Assembly (NCBI GenBank): GCA_033764725.1
Contig: JANRIR010000067.1
Location: 62,001-126,000, forward strand
Direction of reading: 5' to 3'
From: RI-43 sp033764725
GTDB taxonomy: Bacteria; Pseudomonadota; Alphaproteobacteria; Caulobacterales; Aquidulcibacteraceae
Length of the DNA stretch: 64,000 bases
Made by a program: the position numbers and the translations under genes. Position 1 is the first letter of the stretch; the number at the start of each line of letters is the position of its first letter. The notes under the pieces are model-generated. The model saw only the letters and a list, made by a program, of their open reading frames with translations. It was not told where the DNA came from and did not search any database. Shown piece by piece: positions 51,466 through 60,223 of the stretch.

Positions 51466-52494
51466 ATGCGCACGCCATTTCCGTTTTCCGCGATCGTCGG
51501 CCAGGATGATTTGAAGCGCGCCCTGATGATCGCCGTGGTGGATCCCGCCATCGGCGGCGTGATGGCGTTCGGCGATCGCGGGTCAGGCAAATCCACGGCG
51601 ATCCGCGCGCTGGCGGCGCTATTGCCGCCGCTGCAGGTGGTGAAGGGCTGCGCCTATGCCTGCGATCCGGCGCGCGATGCGGCGGAGTGCGCCAGCGATT
51701 GCGCCGCGCGACGGACGAAGGGCGCGGTCAAAACCGAAACGGCGCCGACGCCGGTCGTCGATCTGCCGCTCGGCGCCACCGAGGATCGCGTGCTCGGCGC
51801 ACTCGATCTCGAACGCGCGCTGACGCGCGGCGAGAAGCGGTTCGAGCCGGGCCTCCTCGCCCGCGCGCATCGCGGGTTTTTGTACGTCGATGAAATCAAT
51901 CTGCTTGAAGATCATCTCGTCGATCTGCTGCTGGACGTCGCGGCGTCCGGCGAGAACATCGTCGAGCGCGAAGGCTTGAGCATCCGCCATCCCGCGCGCT
52001 TCGTGCTGATCGGCAGCGGCAATCCGGAAGAGGGCGAATTGCGCCCGCAATTGCTCGATCGGTTCGGCCTCGCCGTCGATGTGCGCACGCCGGCGGATGT
52101 GGCTGCGCGCATCGCCATCGTGCGCGCGCGCGAAGCCTATGATCGCGACGCTGACGCGTTCGCCGCCGCCCATGCCGATGCGGAGCGCGCCCTGCGCGCA
52201 GCACTCGCCCAGGCGCGCGCGCGCCGCAACGCCGTTTCGATCGCCGATCCGCTGCTCGCCAAGATCGCTGCGATCTGCGTGCAGGCCGGCGTGGAGGGAT
52301 TGCGCGGCGAGTTGACGATGATGCGCGCCGCCTGCGCGCTCGCTGCGCTCGACGGGCGCGATGCGGCGCGGGAGGACGATGTGCGCGCTGTCGCGGCGAT
52401 GGCGCTGCGCCACCGTTTGCGGCGCGATCCGCTCGACGATATCGGCTCAACCGCGCGCATCGATCGCGTCGTCGCGGAGGTGCTGGGCGCATGA
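51466..52494 (+). CDS. bchI: Magnesium chelatase ATPase subunit I
   Basis: The AAA+ ATPase of Mg-chelatase, which inserts Mg2+ into protoporphyrin IX with BchD and BchH. The 342-residue product has Walker A GDRGSGKST (residues 36-44), the BchI insertion with Cys-rich CAYACDPARDAAECASDC, Walker B FLYVDEIN (138-145), sensor 1 GSGNPEEGEL and LLDRFGLAVDVR. It overlaps bchD by 4 nt and is first in a bchI-bchD-bchO unit. Confidence 0.97.
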   Translation: MRTPFPFSAIVGQDDLKRALMIAVVDPAIGGVMAFGDRGSGKSTAIRALAALLPPLQVVKGCAYACDPARDAAECASDCAARRTKGAVKTETAPTPVVDLPLGATEDRVLGALDLERALTRGEKRFEPGLLARAHRGFLYVDEINLLEDHLVDLLLDVAASGENIVEREGLSIRHPARFVLIGSGNPEEGELRPQLLDRFGLAVDVRTPADVAARIAIVRAREAYDRDADAFAAAHADAERALRAALAQARARRNAVSIADPLLAKIAAICVQAGVEGLRGELTMMRAACALAALDGRDAAREDDVRAVAAMALRHRLRRDPLDDIGSTARIDRVVAEVLGA

Positions 52495-54167
52495 CCGAGG
52501 CGCTGCGCGGCGACGATGCTGCGCTGGCTGCGGCGCTGCTCGCGATCGATCCGGGGGGCCTGGGCGGCGTCGTTCTGCGCGGGCCGCCCAGCGCTGCGCG
52601 CGACGCCTGGATCGCGGATTTGAAGCGGCATCTGGGCGAGAATGCGCCGATCCGCAAAGCGCCGGCGCACATCGACGATGATCGCCTGCTCGGCGGCCTG
52701 GATCTCGCGCTGACCTTGCAGGCGGGCCGCCCGGTGCTGCGTGCAGGCCTATTGCACGAGGCGGTCGGCGGCGCGCTGATCGCACCCATGGCGGAGCGCT
52801 GTTCGCCCGCGTTCGCCGCACGCCTCGCTGCGGCCCAGGAAGAGGCCCCGTTTCTGCTGGTCGCGTTCGACGAAAGCCGCGACGGCGATGAAGCGCCGCC
52901 CAGCATATTGCGCGAGCGTTGCGCGTTCTGGCTCAGCATCCCGGATGCGCCGCCGCGCGGCGATGATGCGATTGCATCGCTGGATGTTGCGCACGCGCGC
53001 GACCGTGTGCGTGCGATCGGCGCGGCGCCGGATGCGTTGATGCACGATCTCTGTCTGCTCGCGGCGCGCTGGGGCGTGACCTCGATCCGCACGCTGGTGT
53101 TCGCCAACGCGGCGGCGCGCGCCAGCGCTGCATTGCATGGCCGAGACGCGCCGAACGAAGACGACGCCATCCTTGCGGCGCGCCTCGTCCTGGCGCCGCG
53201 CGCGGTTTACGTCGACGCGTCCGAAGCGCCGGCAGAGCCGCCGCCGGCGCCGCCGCCAGAAGCGGAGACATCGCCAGCCGCCGCCGACGCGGCGGTCGAG
53301 CGGCTGGTGGAGGCCGCGGAATCAGCGCTGCCGCAGGACTTTTTGCGCGCCGTCGCCGCACAGCAGGCGCAGCGCAGCGCGCGTGCGCGCGCGTCCGGCG
53401 CCGGCGCGCGCGCCAAGTCGGCGCAGCGCGGCCGGCCTTTGACCTCCCGCCCCGGCGCGCTGCGCGCGGGCGATCGTCTCGATCTCGTGGCGACCTTGCG
53501 CGCCGCAGCGCCCTGGAAGCGCCTGCGCAGCGCCGGCGCGCGCAGCGAAACCATCACGCCCGTGCGGCGCGCGGATTTCCGCATCCGCCGCTTCGTGCAG
53601 AAGCGCGAATCGACCACGATCTTTGTGGTGGATTCCTCCGGCTCCACGGCGCTGCAGCGCCTCGCCGAAGTGAAGGGCGCGATCCAGACGCTGCTCGCCG
53701 ACGCCTATGTGTCGCGCGCGCGCGTGGCCTTGATCGCCTTTCGCCAGAACGCCGCCGATCTCGTGGTGCCGCCGACGCGCTCCTTGACGCAAGCCAAGCG
53801 GCGGCTCGGCGATCTGATGGGCGGCGGCGCTACGCCGCTCGCCGGCGCAATCGATGCGGCGCACGCGCTCGCGGTTGCGGAGCGCATCAAGGGCCGTACG
53901 CCGCTCATCGTCGTGTTGAGCGATGGGCGCGGCAATGTCGCGCGTGACGGAACCAAAGGGCGCGCCGCCGGCGATCACGATGCGCGCGCCGCCGCTGCGG
54001 GATTGCGCGCAGCGCTGGTCGATGCGGTCGTCATCGATTGCGCGCCGCACGACCGCGGCGATGCCCGCGCGCTGGCGCAGGCGATGGGCGCCGCCTATGC
54101 GCCGCTTCCCTTCGTGCACGCCGACGGCGTCGACCGCATCGTGCGCGCGCACGCGCCGCCGCGATGA
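52491..54167 (+). CDS. bchD: Magnesium chelatase subunit D
   Basis: The adaptor subunit of Mg-chelatase. The 558-residue product has a degenerate N-terminal AAA+ domain (no intact Walker A), an acidic/Pro-rich linker (residues about 243-285, EAPAEPPPAPPPEAE), and a C-terminal integrin I domain. Its MIDAS motif is DSSGS (Asp381, Ser383, Ser385) in FVVDSSGSTAL. The later MIDAS parts GGGATPL and VLSDGRGN are present. It overlaps bchI and bchO by 4 nt each. Confidence 0.95.
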   Translation: MTEALRGDDAALAAALLAIDPGGLGGVVLRGPPSAARDAWIADLKRHLGENAPIRKAPAHIDDDRLLGGLDLALTLQAGRPVLRAGLLHEAVGGALIAPMAERCSPAFAARLAAAQEEAPFLLVAFDESRDGDEAPPSILRERCAFWLSIPDAPPRGDDAIASLDVAHARDRVRAIGAAPDALMHDLCLLAARWGVTSIRTLVFANAAARASAALHGRDAPNEDDAILAARLVLAPRAVYVDASEAPAEPPPAPPPEAETSPAAADAAVERLVEAAESALPQDFLRAVAAQQAQRSARARASGAGARAKSAQRGRPLTSRPGALRAGDRLDLVATLRAAAPWKRLRSAGARSETITPVRRADFRIRRFVQKRESTTIFVVDSSGSTALQRLAEVKGAIQTLLADAYVSRARVALIAFRQNAADLVVPPTRSLTQAKRRLGDLMGGGATPLAGAIDAAHALAVAERIKGRTPLIVVLSDGRGNVARDGTKGRAAGDHDARAAAAGLRAALVDAVVIDCAPHDRGDARALAQAMGAAYAPLPFVHADGVDRIVRAHAPPR

Positions 54168-55042
54168 TGATGCGCTCAGCGCCGGATTGGGCGGTGGAGG
54201 GCGCGCACTGGCCCAATCGCGACTCCAGCCGATTCGTCGCGGTCGACGGCGCGCAATGGCATGTGCAGGCGATGGGCGAGGGTCCGCGCCTTTTGCTGCT
54301 GCACGGCACGGGCGCTGCGACGCATTCCTGGCGCGATCTTGCGCCGCTGCTGGCGCGCACGCACCGCGTCATCGCCGTCGATCTGCCAGGCCATGGATTC
54401 ACCGAAGCGCCCGAGCGCGCCGCACACATGGCGTTGCCCCATGTCGCTGCGCGGGTGCAGCGGGTGCTGCAAGAGATCGATGAAGCGCCGGAGGCGATCA
54501 TCGGCCATTCCGCCGGCGCGGCGATCGCGGTGCGCTGCGCGCTCGACGGCATGGCCTTGCCGCGCGGCGTGATCGGCCTCAATGCGGCGCTGTTGCCGTT
54601 TCCCGGCGCGTTCGGGGCCTGGGCGCCGCTCATGGCGCGGGCATTGTTCTACAATCCGGCAATGATCGCGCTGTTCGGCCTGCGCGCGGCGCAGCCGGGC
54701 GCCGTCGCGCGGCTGTTGGCGAGCACCGGGTCGCACGTCAGCGCGGAGGCGGCGGAGCAATATCGGGCGCTGTTGACGACGTATCGCCATCTGCGCGCGA
54801 CCATCGCGCTCATGGCGCATTGGGACCTCGTCGCCCTGCGCGACGAACTCCCGCGGCTGCAGACGCGGTTGACCTTGCTTGCGGCCGAGCGCGATCGCGC
54901 GATTCCGGCGGCGGCGGCGCACGAGGTCGCAGCGCTCGCCCCCGACGTGCGCGTCGAGGTGGCCCCCGGCGTCGGCCATCTGGCGCACGAGGAGCAGCCG
55001 GAGACGGTCGCCGCCGCAATTCTCCGGGCGCTCGCCGCATAG
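54164..55042 (+). CDS. bchO: BchO alpha/beta hydrolase (Mg-chelatase accessory)
   Basis: A 292-residue alpha/beta-hydrolase of the BchO group, found with bchID in phototroph clusters; its exact role is unsettled. LLLHGTGAATHSWRDL holds the oxyanion region, GHSAGAAIAVRCAL the nucleophile Ser, and GVGHLAHEEQPE the C-terminal His. The start is the first of three consecutive Met codons at 54164, overlapping bchD's stop. A gap of 42 bp leads to crtI. Confidence 0.92.
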   Translation: MMMRSAPDWAVEGAHWPNRDSSRFVAVDGAQWHVQAMGEGPRLLLLHGTGAATHSWRDLAPLLARTHRVIAVDLPGHGFTEAPERAAHMALPHVAARVQRVLQEIDEAPEAIIGHSAGAAIAVRCALDGMALPRGVIGLNAALLPFPGAFGAWAPLMARALFYNPAMIALFGLRAAQPGAVARLLASTGSHVSAEAAEQYRALLTTYRHLRATIALMAHWDLVALRDELPRLQTRLTLLAAERDRAIPAAAAHEVAALAPDVRVEVAPGVGHLAHEEQPETVAAAILRALAA

Positions 55043-55075
55043 ACCGCTTGTGTCAAGCAGCGCGGCGCGCTTAAG

Positions 55076-55093
55076 TGTCCACTTATGTTGACG
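55076..55093. promoter_or_regulatory. Candidate PpsR/CrtJ-like operator overlapping the crtI start
   Basis: TGTCCACTTATGTTGACG fits TGT-N12-ACA except for the last base. A second half-site TGTCA lies about one spacing upstream at 55051. It overlaps the annotated ATG of crtI, so either it is a weak site or crtI starts farther downstream. Confidence 0.35.
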
Positions 55094-56623
55094 CTTGAAG
55101 TCAAGCGCGCCCACGACGCGCCGGCGGAGGACCGCCGACCCCATGCGATCGTGATCGGCGCCGGCTTCGGCGGTCTGGCGGCGGCGGTGCGCCTGGGCGC
55201 GCGCGGCTATCGCGTCACGGTGCTCGAGCGGCGCGACGCCTGCGGCGGACGCGCCTATGTGCTCAAGCAGGACGGCTTCACCTTCGATTGCGGGCCGACC
55301 ATCATCACCGCCCCCTTCCTGTTCGAGGATTTGTGGGCGCTCTGCGGGCGCCGCTTCGCCGACGACATCGACCTGCGCGCGATGGACCCGTTCTATCGCC
55401 TCGTCTTCGACGACGGCGAGACCGTCACCTGCTATGCGGACCATGACGCGATGCGCCGCGAAATCGCGCGCATCGCGCCGGACGACCTCGCCGGATACGA
55501 CCGGTTCCTCGCGCACTGCGCCGCCATCTACCGCATCGGCTTCGAACGCCTGGGCCATGCGCGCTTCGACGATTGGCGTGCGATGGCGCGCGTCGCGCCG
55601 GATTTGCTGCGTCTCGGCGGCTGGCGCAGTGTGCACGGGCTTGTGTCGCACTATATCCGCAATCCGCGCCTGCGCATTGCGCTTGGCTTTCATCCGCTGT
55701 TCGTCGGCGGCGATCCGTTCGCCACGACGTCGGTCTATTGCCTGATCAACCATCTCGAGCGCGCCCATGGCGTACATTTCGCGATGGGCGGCACAGGCGC
55801 GCTGGTGCGCGGCCTGGAATCGCTCATCGCCGGGCAGGGCGGGCGCATTCGCTGCAACGCCGACGTCGCCGAAATCGTCATCGCCGATGGGCGCGCAGCG
55901 GGCGCTCGCTTGCAGTCGGGCGAAACGATCGCCGCCGACATCGTCGTCTCCAACGCGGACGCTGCGCACACCTATTTGAAGCTGCTTCCGAAGGCGGCGC
56001 AAAATCCGATCACGACCGAGCGTCTGCGCCGGTCGCGCTATTCGATGAGCCTGTTCGTGTGGTATTTCGGCGTGCGCAGGCGCCATGAGTCCGTCGCGCA
56101 CCATACGATCGTGCTCGGACCCCGCTATCGCGGCTTGATCAAGGACATCTTCGCGCGCAAGCGGCTCGCGCCGGATATGAGCCTTTATCTGCATCGCCCA
56201 ACCGCGACCGATCCGCGTCTCGCGCCGGACGGGTGCGATGCGTTTTACGCCTTGTCGCCCGTGCCGAATCTCGATGGCGCGATCGATTGGCGCACCGAAG
56301 CCGAGCCCTATCGCCGCGCGATCGAAGCGCGCCTCGAAGCCACCGTGCTGCCGGGCCTGCGCGGCGATATCGTCACCTCCGCGGTCATGACGCCGCTCGA
56401 TTTTCGTGACGTTCTGTTGTCGGAGAAGGGCGCTGCGTTCGGCTTCGAGCCGATCCTCACGCAAAGCGCGTGGTTCCGTCCGCACAATCGCAGCGGCGAT
56501 GTGCCGGGCCTGTATCTTGTGGGCGCGGGGACGCATCCCGGCGCCGGCGTGCCGGGCGTGTTGTCGTCGGCGCGCGTGCTCGACGCGGTGGTTTCCCATG
56601 CAGCCGACCTTGCTCGTTCCTGA
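55085..56623 (+). CDS. crtI: Phytoene desaturase
   Basis: An FAD-dependent desaturase that introduces double bonds into phytoene up to neurosporene or lycopene. The 512-residue product has the N-terminal dinucleotide motif VIGAGFGGLAAAVRL (GAGFGG at 25-30), ERRDACGGRAYVLKQDGFTFDCGPTIIT, and the C-terminal signature LYLVGAGTHPGAGVPGVL. Met 55085 gives a 20-residue extension before the FAD motif. It overlaps crtB by 26 nt. Confidence 0.95.
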   Translation: MLTLEVKRAHDAPAEDRRPHAIVIGAGFGGLAAAVRLGARGYRVTVLERRDACGGRAYVLKQDGFTFDCGPTIITAPFLFEDLWALCGRRFADDIDLRAMDPFYRLVFDDGETVTCYADHDAMRREIARIAPDDLAGYDRFLAHCAAIYRIGFERLGHARFDDWRAMARVAPDLLRLGGWRSVHGLVSHYIRNPRLRIALGFHPLFVGGDPFATTSVYCLINHLERAHGVHFAMGGTGALVRGLESLIAGQGGRIRCNADVAEIVIADGRAAGARLQSGETIAADIVVSNADAAHTYLKLLPKAAQNPITTERLRRSRYSMSLFVWYFGVRRRHESVAHHTIVLGPRYRGLIKDIFARKRLAPDMSLYLHRPTATDPRLAPDGCDAFYALSPVPNLDGAIDWRTEAEPYRRAIEARLEATVLPGLRGDIVTSAVMTPLDFRDVLLSEKGAAFGFEPILTQSAWFRPHNRSGDVPGLYLVGAGTHPGAGVPGVLSSARVLDAVVSHAADLARS

Positions 56624-57623
56624 GCGCGCGACGCCGGCCGATCTGGCCGCGTGCCGCCAAATGATCCGCACGGGATCGCGCTCATTCTATCTCGCTTCGA
56701 TGCTGTTGCCGGATCGGATCCGCAGCGGCGCCTATGCGCTTTATGGATTTTGCCGCCTGTCGGACGATCTCGTCGACGTCGACGGCCGCGGCCTGGCGGC
56801 GATCGCCCACCTGCAGATGCGCCTCGACAAGGTGTTTGCAGGCGCGCCGGCCGATCTTGCGATTGATCGCGCCCTTGCCGATTCGGTGGAGCGCTTCGCC
56901 ATTCCGCGCGCGCCGTTCGATGCGCTGCTCGAGGGGCTCGCCTGGGATGCCCAGGCGCGCCAGGTCGAAACGCAAAGCGATCTGCACGCCTACGCCGCGC
57001 GCGTGGCGAGCGCGGTCGGGGCGATGATGGCGGCGCTGATGGGCGCGCGCGATCCGCATCTGGTCGCGCGCGCCTGCGATCTCGGCGCGGCGATGCAGAT
57101 GACCAATATCGCGCGCGACGTCGGCGAGGATGCGCGCGCCGGCAGGCTCTATCTGCCACGCGATTGGATGCGCGCGGCCGGGCTCGATCCCGACGCCTGG
57201 CTCGCCGCGCCCCGCTTCTGCCCCGAACTGGCGCAGGTGGTCCAGCGCCTGCTGACGACCGCCGATGCGCTTTATGCGCGCGCCGACGCAGGCATTGCAG
57301 GCCTGGGCGGCGCCTATCGGCCGGCGATCCGCGCGGCGCGGCGGCTTTATGCGGCGATCGGCGACGAGGTCGCGCGCCAGGGCTACGATTCCGTGTCGCG
57401 CCGTGCGGTGACGCCGGCATGGCGCAAGGCTGCGCTGGCGCTGCAGGCGATGGCCCCGCAGCGCGGTGCGGATCTGACCGCCCCGGCGCTGCCCGAGACG
57501 CAATTCCTGGTCGATGCGCTGTGCGCTGCGCCGTCGCCGCGGCGCCCGGGCGACGCGCGCGGCGCGGCGTGGGTGCTGATGTTGTTCGCGACGCTCGAAA
57601 ACAGACCGCGCCGCCTTGCCTAG
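56598..57623 (+). CDS. crtB: Phytoene synthase
   Basis: It condenses two geranylgeranyl-PP into phytoene, the first carotenoid step. The 341-residue product has the two Asp-rich Mg2+-binding motifs, DDLVD at residues 56-60 (in YALYGFCRLSDDLVD) and DVGED at 174-178 (in MTNIARDVGEDARAGRLYLP). The start ATG 56598 is inside the last codons of crtI, implying coupled translation. Confidence 0.95.
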   Translation: MQPTLLVPERATPADLAACRQMIRTGSRSFYLASMLLPDRIRSGAYALYGFCRLSDDLVDVDGRGLAAIAHLQMRLDKVFAGAPADLAIDRALADSVERFAIPRAPFDALLEGLAWDAQARQVETQSDLHAYAARVASAVGAMMAALMGARDPHLVARACDLGAAMQMTNIARDVGEDARAGRLYLPRDWMRAAGLDPDAWLAAPRFCPELAQVVQRLLTTADALYARADAGIAGLGGAYRPAIRAARRLYAAIGDEVARQGYDSVSRRAVTPAWRKAALALQAMAPQRGADLTAPALPETQFLVDALCAAPSPRRPGDARGAAWVLMLFATLENRPRRLA

Positions 57624-57668
57624 CGAAACGTCCGCGCTAGGCTTGATGCGTTGCGGCGAGGTGCGGCC

Positions 57669-57812
57669 ATGAGTGCGAACACGCTGTTCATCCTCGAATT
57701 GATTATTTTCAACGGCGTCGTGCTGGCCTGGGCCGGTTACGAATTCTGGTCGGTGCGACGCAAGCCGAAGCCGTCACCGCCCAAGGACGAGCCGGGGCAT
57801 CCGGAACGGTAG
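57669..57812 (+). CDS. Small single-pass membrane ORF (47 aa) in the photosynthesis cluster
   Basis: A 47-codon ORF: an N-terminal hydrophobic helix (TLFILELIIFNGVVLAWAGYEFW, residues 5-27), then a basic, Pro-rich cytoplasmic tail ending PGHPER. GAGG lies about 9 nt before the ATG. It lies 45 bp after crtB and its last 39 bp overlap the convergent crtC. Codon composition fits the genome. It could be a small membrane factor for pigment or complex assembly; no homology was checked. Confidence 0.55.
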   Translation: MSANTLFILELIIFNGVVLAWAGYEFWSVRRKPKPSPPKDEPGHPER

Positions 57813-58679
57813 CATCGCCTGAACGATCGGCTGGTCGAACCGGTCCAGCGATACGGTTTCATGCACGATGTCCCCGTGCGCGCCCGCCAGCGCGCTGCGC
57901 GCATAGAAGGGCGTATCTTCAAGCGTCTTGACCAGCCGGGCGTCGCCGCGCGCGACCCGCGAAACGCCCCAGAATGTTCCCGGCAACGCTTGCGCGTCCT
58001 GCGCCGCGCAGGGCTGCGCGCGCCCCTGCGCATCGTAGCGCAGGGCGATGAGGCGCGGCGCGCCGCGGCGCGGGGCGATGTCGTAGTGCACGAGCGCGCC
58101 GTCCGGCGTGTGCTCGCGCTGCCAATGCCACGCGCGGAAGGCGTTCGAGAGCGGCTCGACGCCCCAATTCATGTCGCAATAGGCGGCGCCGCGCCACGCC
58201 AGGGCGGGCTTGGCGAAACGCACATCGATGCGCGCATGCGGCGCAAGCGGGCGCCACCAATGCTTGCGCGCGTCGTCCAGCGCGAAAGCTGCGTCCGAGA
58301 TCGTCTCCGGCGTGACGGTGACTTCGCCCTGGATCGGGCCGGGCAAGGGCGCTGCGGTTTCCTCGATGCGCAGATGCAGCGCCGAACCGTCCCACTGCGC
58401 TGCGCTTCGCCCGATGGCGATTGCGTTCGACGATGCGGAAACATCCCGCGCGCTGCGTTCCGTCATCGCCCAATAATGCTTGCGCGGCGCATAAAGCGCC
58501 ACGTTCAGCGCGCAATGCGCCCACGGATTTTTCGTGCGCGCCCAGCGATAATAGGGGGAGAACACGCTGCCGATTAGAACGATGATCGTCAGTCGGTGAG
58601 CGCCGTCATCGCTTGTCGCGTCGATGTAGCGCCAGCGATAGCCGCCTTGCGGAACGGGCGCGTCGAAACGCCATCCGTC
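57774..58679 (-). CDS. crtC: Carotenoid 1,2-hydratase (start unresolved)
   Basis: It adds water to the psi end of neurosporene/lycopene-type carotenoids. Conserved CrtC stretches run from RFDAPVPQGGYRWRYIDATSDDG through GSVFSPYYRWAR, ALNVALYAP, NWGVEPLSNAFRAWHWQREH and the C-terminal ERFDQP-like region (SLDRFDQPIVQAMLPFRMPR). The family's N-terminal block begins near 58679, within the end of crtD, but no ATG, GTG or TTG lies at or just before it. The first usable codon is GTG 58565, which yields a 263-residue product close to short Rhodobacter-type CrtC. The coordinates here mark the homologous extent. Confidence 0.85.
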   Translation of the reverse strand, partial: DGWRFDAPVPQGGYRWRYIDATSDDGAHRLTIIVLIGSVFSPYYRWARTKNPWAHCALNVALYAPRKHYWAMTERSARDVSASSNAIAIGRSAAQWDGSALHLRIEETAAPLPGPIQGEVTVTPETISDAAFALDDARKHWWRPLAPHARIDVRFAKPALAWRGAAYCDMNWGVEPLSNAFRAWHWQREHTPDGALVHYDIAPRRGAPRLIALRYDAQGRAQPCAAQDAQALPGTFWGVSRVARGDARLVKTLEDTPFYARSALAGAHGDIVHETVSLDRFDQPIVQAMLPFRMPRLVLGR

Positions 58680-60118
58680 AGAATGCTCTGCGCCGCCAGG
58701 CGGCCCGACAGCGTCGCCATCGGCACGCCCGGCCCCGGATGCACGCTGCCCCCCGCCAGATAAAGTCCCGGAATCGCCGAGCGCGCACCCGGGCGCCGAA
58801 ACGTCGCCCGCCACCCGTGCGTCGGCGCCCCGTACAACGCCCCGCTCGTCCCGGGAAAGAGAGTCTCGAAGTCGCGCGGCGTCGTTTTCGTCATCGCGAG
58901 CGGGTCGATTGTCAGGCCGCAGCGGGCCAGATGCGCGAAGGCGTTCGCTTGACATGTCTCGACCTCGTCGGCGTGGAGGGCGCGCGGCGGCGCATTGACC
59001 AGTAGGAACAGACGCTCGGGCGCGCTTGTCGCGGCGACGCAGGGGCGATCCTGCGCACACACATAGATGCTCGGCGCGTGGGGCGGGCGCGCAGTCAAGG
59101 CGCGAAACTCGGCAGCGTAATCGTCGGAGAAGAAGACGGTGTGGCGCGCGAGCGGAAAGCCGTGCGCCTGCGTGCACCCAGCCCAGGTCAGCGCCGAGAG
59201 GCTGCGTGCGGGCGCAGTCGCGACGGCGCGGCGCGCAGCATCACCCAACAAACCTTGCGCCAGCGCGTCGGCGTCGCCGTTGAACACCACGACGTCTGCC
59301 TCTATCCGCTCGCCGCTGCGCAGGCGCACGCCGGAGACCGTCCCGCGCACAAGCACGATCTCGGCCGCCTCGCAATCATAGCGCAAGCGTGCGCCTTGGC
59401 GCGCCGCGAGATCGGCGAGCGCCGCCGCGAGCGCGCGCATGCCGCCCGCAACGCTCCACACGCCGAGGCGTTCGACATGGGCGATCAGCGCGAGCGTCGC
59501 CGGCGCGGCGAACGGCGACGAGCCGCAATAGGTGGCGAAGCGCGCAAACACCTGGCGCAGGCGCGGCGATCGGAAGTGGCGCGCCGTCATGCGCCACAAG
59601 GTTTCGAAGGGCCGTATGTGGGCAAGGCCGATCGGGTTTTGGCGCAGGATCGCGGCGGTAAGGGACAGCGGCGTCGGGCGCTGCGCGGCGATGTGCGCGT
59701 CGCGCAGCGCCATCCAGGCGTTCTCGGCGTCGGCGCAGAAGGCGCGGTAGCCGGCGGCCTCTTGCGCGCCGGCGAAGGCGCCGATCGCGTCTTCTGATTG
59801 TTTCTTATCGGCGAAAAGATCAAAGCCCGCCCCGTCGGCCCAGGCGTGGCGCGCGAGCGTCGACAAGGGCGACAGCGTCACGGCGCGATCGAGGCTTTCG
59901 CCGCAATCGTCGAACAGGGCGTCGAACACCCAGCGCATGGTCATCACGGTCGGGCCGCAATCGATGAAGCCGCCCGCGCTGTCGATCGCGCGCATCTTTC
60001 CGCCGGGGCCGGGCGCGCGCTCCAGCACCTCGACCGCGTAGCCGGCGCGGGCCAGATCCGCGGCCGCCGCCAGCCCGCCCATGCCGGCGCCGATGATCGC
60101 CGCGCGCCGCGCCCGCAT
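58589..60118 (-). CDS. crtD: Hydroxyneurosporene / methoxyneurosporene desaturase
   Basis: An FAD enzyme that adds the C-3,4 double bond to 1-hydroxy-carotenoids. The 509-residue product has the N-terminal motif GAGMGGLAAAADLARAGY (GAGMGG at 10-15), ERAPGPGGKMRAIDSAGGFIDCGPTVMTM and the C-terminal LYLAGGSVHPGPGVPMATLSGRLAA. The Asp/Gly signature and position before crtC distinguish it from CrtI. It diverges from crtE. It overlaps the crtC coding region. Confidence 0.93.
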   Translation of the reverse strand: MRARRAAIIGAGMGGLAAAADLARAGYAVEVLERAPGPGGKMRAIDSAGGFIDCGPTVMTMRWVFDALFDDCGESLDRAVTLSPLSTLARHAWADGAGFDLFADKKQSEDAIGAFAGAQEAAGYRAFCADAENAWMALRDAHIAAQRPTPLSLTAAILRQNPIGLAHIRPFETLWRMTARHFRSPRLRQVFARFATYCGSSPFAAPATLALIAHVERLGVWSVAGGMRALAAALADLAARQGARLRYDCEAAEIVLVRGTVSGVRLRSGERIEADVVVFNGDADALAQGLLGDAARRAVATAPARSLSALTWAGCTQAHGFPLARHTVFFSDDYAAEFRALTARPPHAPSIYVCAQDRPCVAATSAPERLFLLVNAPPRALHADEVETCQANAFAHLARCGLTIDPLAMTKTTPRDFETLFPGTSGALYGAPTHGWRATFRRPGARSAIPGLYLAGGSVHPGPGVPMATLSGRLAAQSILTDGVSTRPFRKAAIAGATSTRQAMTALTD

Positions 60119-60159
60119 CGCTTTGGCTCCAAACCATTCGTTGACTTGACGCTAACATG

Positions 60160-60177
60160 TGTCCAGTTTGATGGACA
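60160..60177. promoter_or_regulatory. PpsR/CrtJ operator between crtD and crtE
   Basis: TGTCCAGTTTGATGGACA is a perfect TGT-N12-ACA site with matching TGTCC/GGACA arms. It lies in the 105-bp divergent region between crtD and crtE and could control both directions. Confidence 0.75.
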
Positions 60178-60223
60178 GCCAAGTCCATGGCCAGATCGCG
60201 CTTCAGTGCGACGGGAGGCGTCC

